In this document: positions 4,770 to 5,571 of the stretch, piece after piece
Layout of the letters: each line of letters opens with the position of its first letter
Numbering within the stretch: position 1 is the first letter of the stretch
Origin: Desulfonatronospira sp.
Lineage (GTDB): Bacteria > Desulfobacterota > Desulfovibrionia > Desulfovibrionales > Desulfonatronovibrionaceae
Assembly (NCBI GenBank): GCA_003563255.1
Contig: PWSL01000412.1
Span: 1-5,571, forward strand
Length of the DNA stretch: 5,571 bases
Direction: 5' to 3'
The notes under the pieces: model-generated
What the model was told of the DNA's origin: nothing
The model's database searches: none
Seen by the model: only the letters and a program-made list of their open reading frames with translations
Position numbers and translations under genes: made by a program

Positions 4770-5161
4770 TCATCACTCATTGCATCTTTGCAACCGGGTT
4801 CTGAACTCTTGAGCCTTGTGTCCCTGCCTTCCCGGCCCTGTTCATAAATCGCCAGACGCTGCATGAGCACCCGGATCTTATGTTCCTGCCTGGAACGGTC
4901 AATATCCATAAACAAAAGCTTGATCAAAACCAGGCACCAACTCAGAAATATCAGGATAACAGGTGGATATCCTATTCCCAAAATTTGACCGAAATAGTTC
5001 ACCACACCAGGAAAAACCCCCACAAAAACCAACCCGGCAGCTACAAAAAACCACCAGAGGACATAATTTGCTGATAAAGCATCCCGCCTGACAAGGCGGA
5101 TAATCATTACAGCAGTAGCTATCCCCAGGATAGCGGTAAAAATATTGTAGGCCGGGATCAC
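4766..5161 (-). CDS. DUF2304 family small membrane protein
   Basis: This 131-residue protein has three predicted membrane helices (about 3-22, 32-55 and 63-86). A basic, amphipathic and probably coiled-coil tail runs from about 87 to 108, followed by a polar end. That layout, the length, and the position directly after a family 2 glycosyltransferase match DUF2304 proteins. Their biochemical role is not established; they accompany polyprenyl-phosphate glycosyltransferases in surface-polysaccharide and glycosylation loci. The start is GTG at 5161, 7 bases after the glycosyltransferase stop. AAAGG 11 bases upstream lies inside the end of that gene, so the two are probably translationally coupled. 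No ATG start competes near the N-terminus. It is likely unrelated to the secretion genes downstream. Confidence 0.85.
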   Translation of the reverse strand: MIPAYNIFTAILGIATAVMIIRLVRRDALSANYVLWWFFVAAGLVFVGVFPGVVNYFGQILGIGYPPVILIFLSWCLVLIKLLFMDIDRSRQEHKIRVLMQRLAIYEQGREGRDTRLKSSEPGCKDAMSDD

Positions 5162-5168
5162 TGATGGT

Positions 5169-5571
5169 TCAACCTTTGCGTTTGACTTTTTGTCTATACT
5201 TGCAGGCGGAAAGAGAGGTGGTCACTGTCATGTATTTTGCTACTTTAAACCAGTTATTGAATACCCTTGAATGTCCGCTTTTTCTAGGAAGCATTTCAAC
5301 GGGTACCTCTTTGATTGTTAAACCGAATTTTTTCAGGAGAAGAATGGCTCCGATATCCTGATAGTCAAACAAGTAAGCCCTTTTGTCCAGCATCAAACGC
5401 ATGGCCCGGCGGTTGTAGACCCGGAGGCCTGACGTTAGATCCTGCAGTTCAGTCTCACTGATGCTGCGAAACCAGCTCCAGGCAAAGCGTCGCATGCGGC
5501 TGACTCTTTTTGGGCAGGATCCAATTAATACATCGTATATCTTCAGATATTCATAGCGCAACAGGTTTTGA
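5169..5571 (-). CDS. Family 2 glycosyltransferase, C-terminal part (partial)
   Basis: An open frame enters from the window end and stops at 5169, giving 133 visible residues. The N-terminal nucleotide-binding half, with the catalytic DxD, is outside the window. The visible part shows LQDLTSGLRVYNRRA, then YLFDYQDIGAILLLKKFGLTIKEVPVEMLPRKSGHS. These are hallmarks of the dolichol-phosphate mannosyltransferase-like GT2 subgroup: the D-TSG acceptor-side motif, then an acidic segment before the EVPV strand and the R-x-x-G-x-S loop. Such enzymes transfer a sugar from a nucleotide donor to a polyprenyl phosphate or related acceptor at the inner membrane. No membrane anchor is visible after the catalytic domain; the basic end KYRQKVKRKG is followed 7 bases later by the DUF2304 gene, a common pairing. 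A TTG at 5561 is in frame but is internal, not the true start. Confidence 0.85.
   Translation of the reverse strand, partial: QNLLRYEYLKIYDVLIGSCPKRVSRMRRFAWSWFRSISETELQDLTSGLRVYNRRAMRLMLDKRAYLFDYQDIGAILLLKKFGLTIKEVPVEMLPRKSGHSRVFNNWFKVAKYMTVTTSLSACKYRQKVKRKG

Overview
The window carries a minus-strand run of type II secretion system (T2SS) inner-membrane and pseudopilin genes in the order gspF-gspG-gspH-gspI-gspJ. Upstream of gspF (at the high-coordinate end) lies a separate pair: the C-terminal part of a family 2 glycosyltransferase and a small DUF2304 membrane protein. Every gene I can support is on the minus strand. No database search was possible. Family calls rest on recognisable motifs: prepilin leaders ending G|F with Glu at mature position 5, the GspG YPTTEQGL and KDPWG signatures, the duplicated GspF domain, and the glycosyltransferase DxTSG motif. 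The gene content, moderate GC and GGGGACTGTCCCC-type dispersed palindromes suggest a Gram-negative bacterium, most likely a deltaproteobacterium (Desulfobacterota, Desulfovibrio-like). That placement is inference.

Layout from high to low coordinates (the direction of transcription): glycosyltransferase C-terminus (5571-5169, cut by the window), DUF2304 protein (5161-4766, 7 bases downstream), an intergenic palindromic element (about 4749-4592), gspF (4541-3264), a 270-base gap, gspG (2993-2553), gspH (2565-2071, overlapping gspG by 13 bases), gspI (2001-1549), an unusually long 610-base gap filled with inverted-repeat elements, gspJ (938-216), and a 215-base non-coding end with a 9-bp tandem repeat at the window edge.

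The five gsp products would work together. GspF is the inner-membrane platform protein. GspG is the major pseudopilin that polymerises into the periplasmic pseudopilus. GspH, GspI and GspJ are minor pseudopilins, with I and J forming the initiating tip complex. The ATPase (gspE), secretin (gspD), prepilin peptidase (gspO) and gspK/L/M/C are not in the window. The glycosyltransferase/DUF2304 pair belongs to surface polysaccharide or lipid-linked sugar metabolism and is probably an unrelated transcription unit.

I see no new protein system. The most interesting material is non-coding: two diverged members of one inverted-repeat family with conserved ends, between gspI and gspJ; a double-palindrome element upstream of gspF that may carry a promoter; and a related repeat just downstream of both gspF and gspI. 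These look like small non-autonomous mobile palindromes (REPIN/MITE type) that have colonised a secretion operon.
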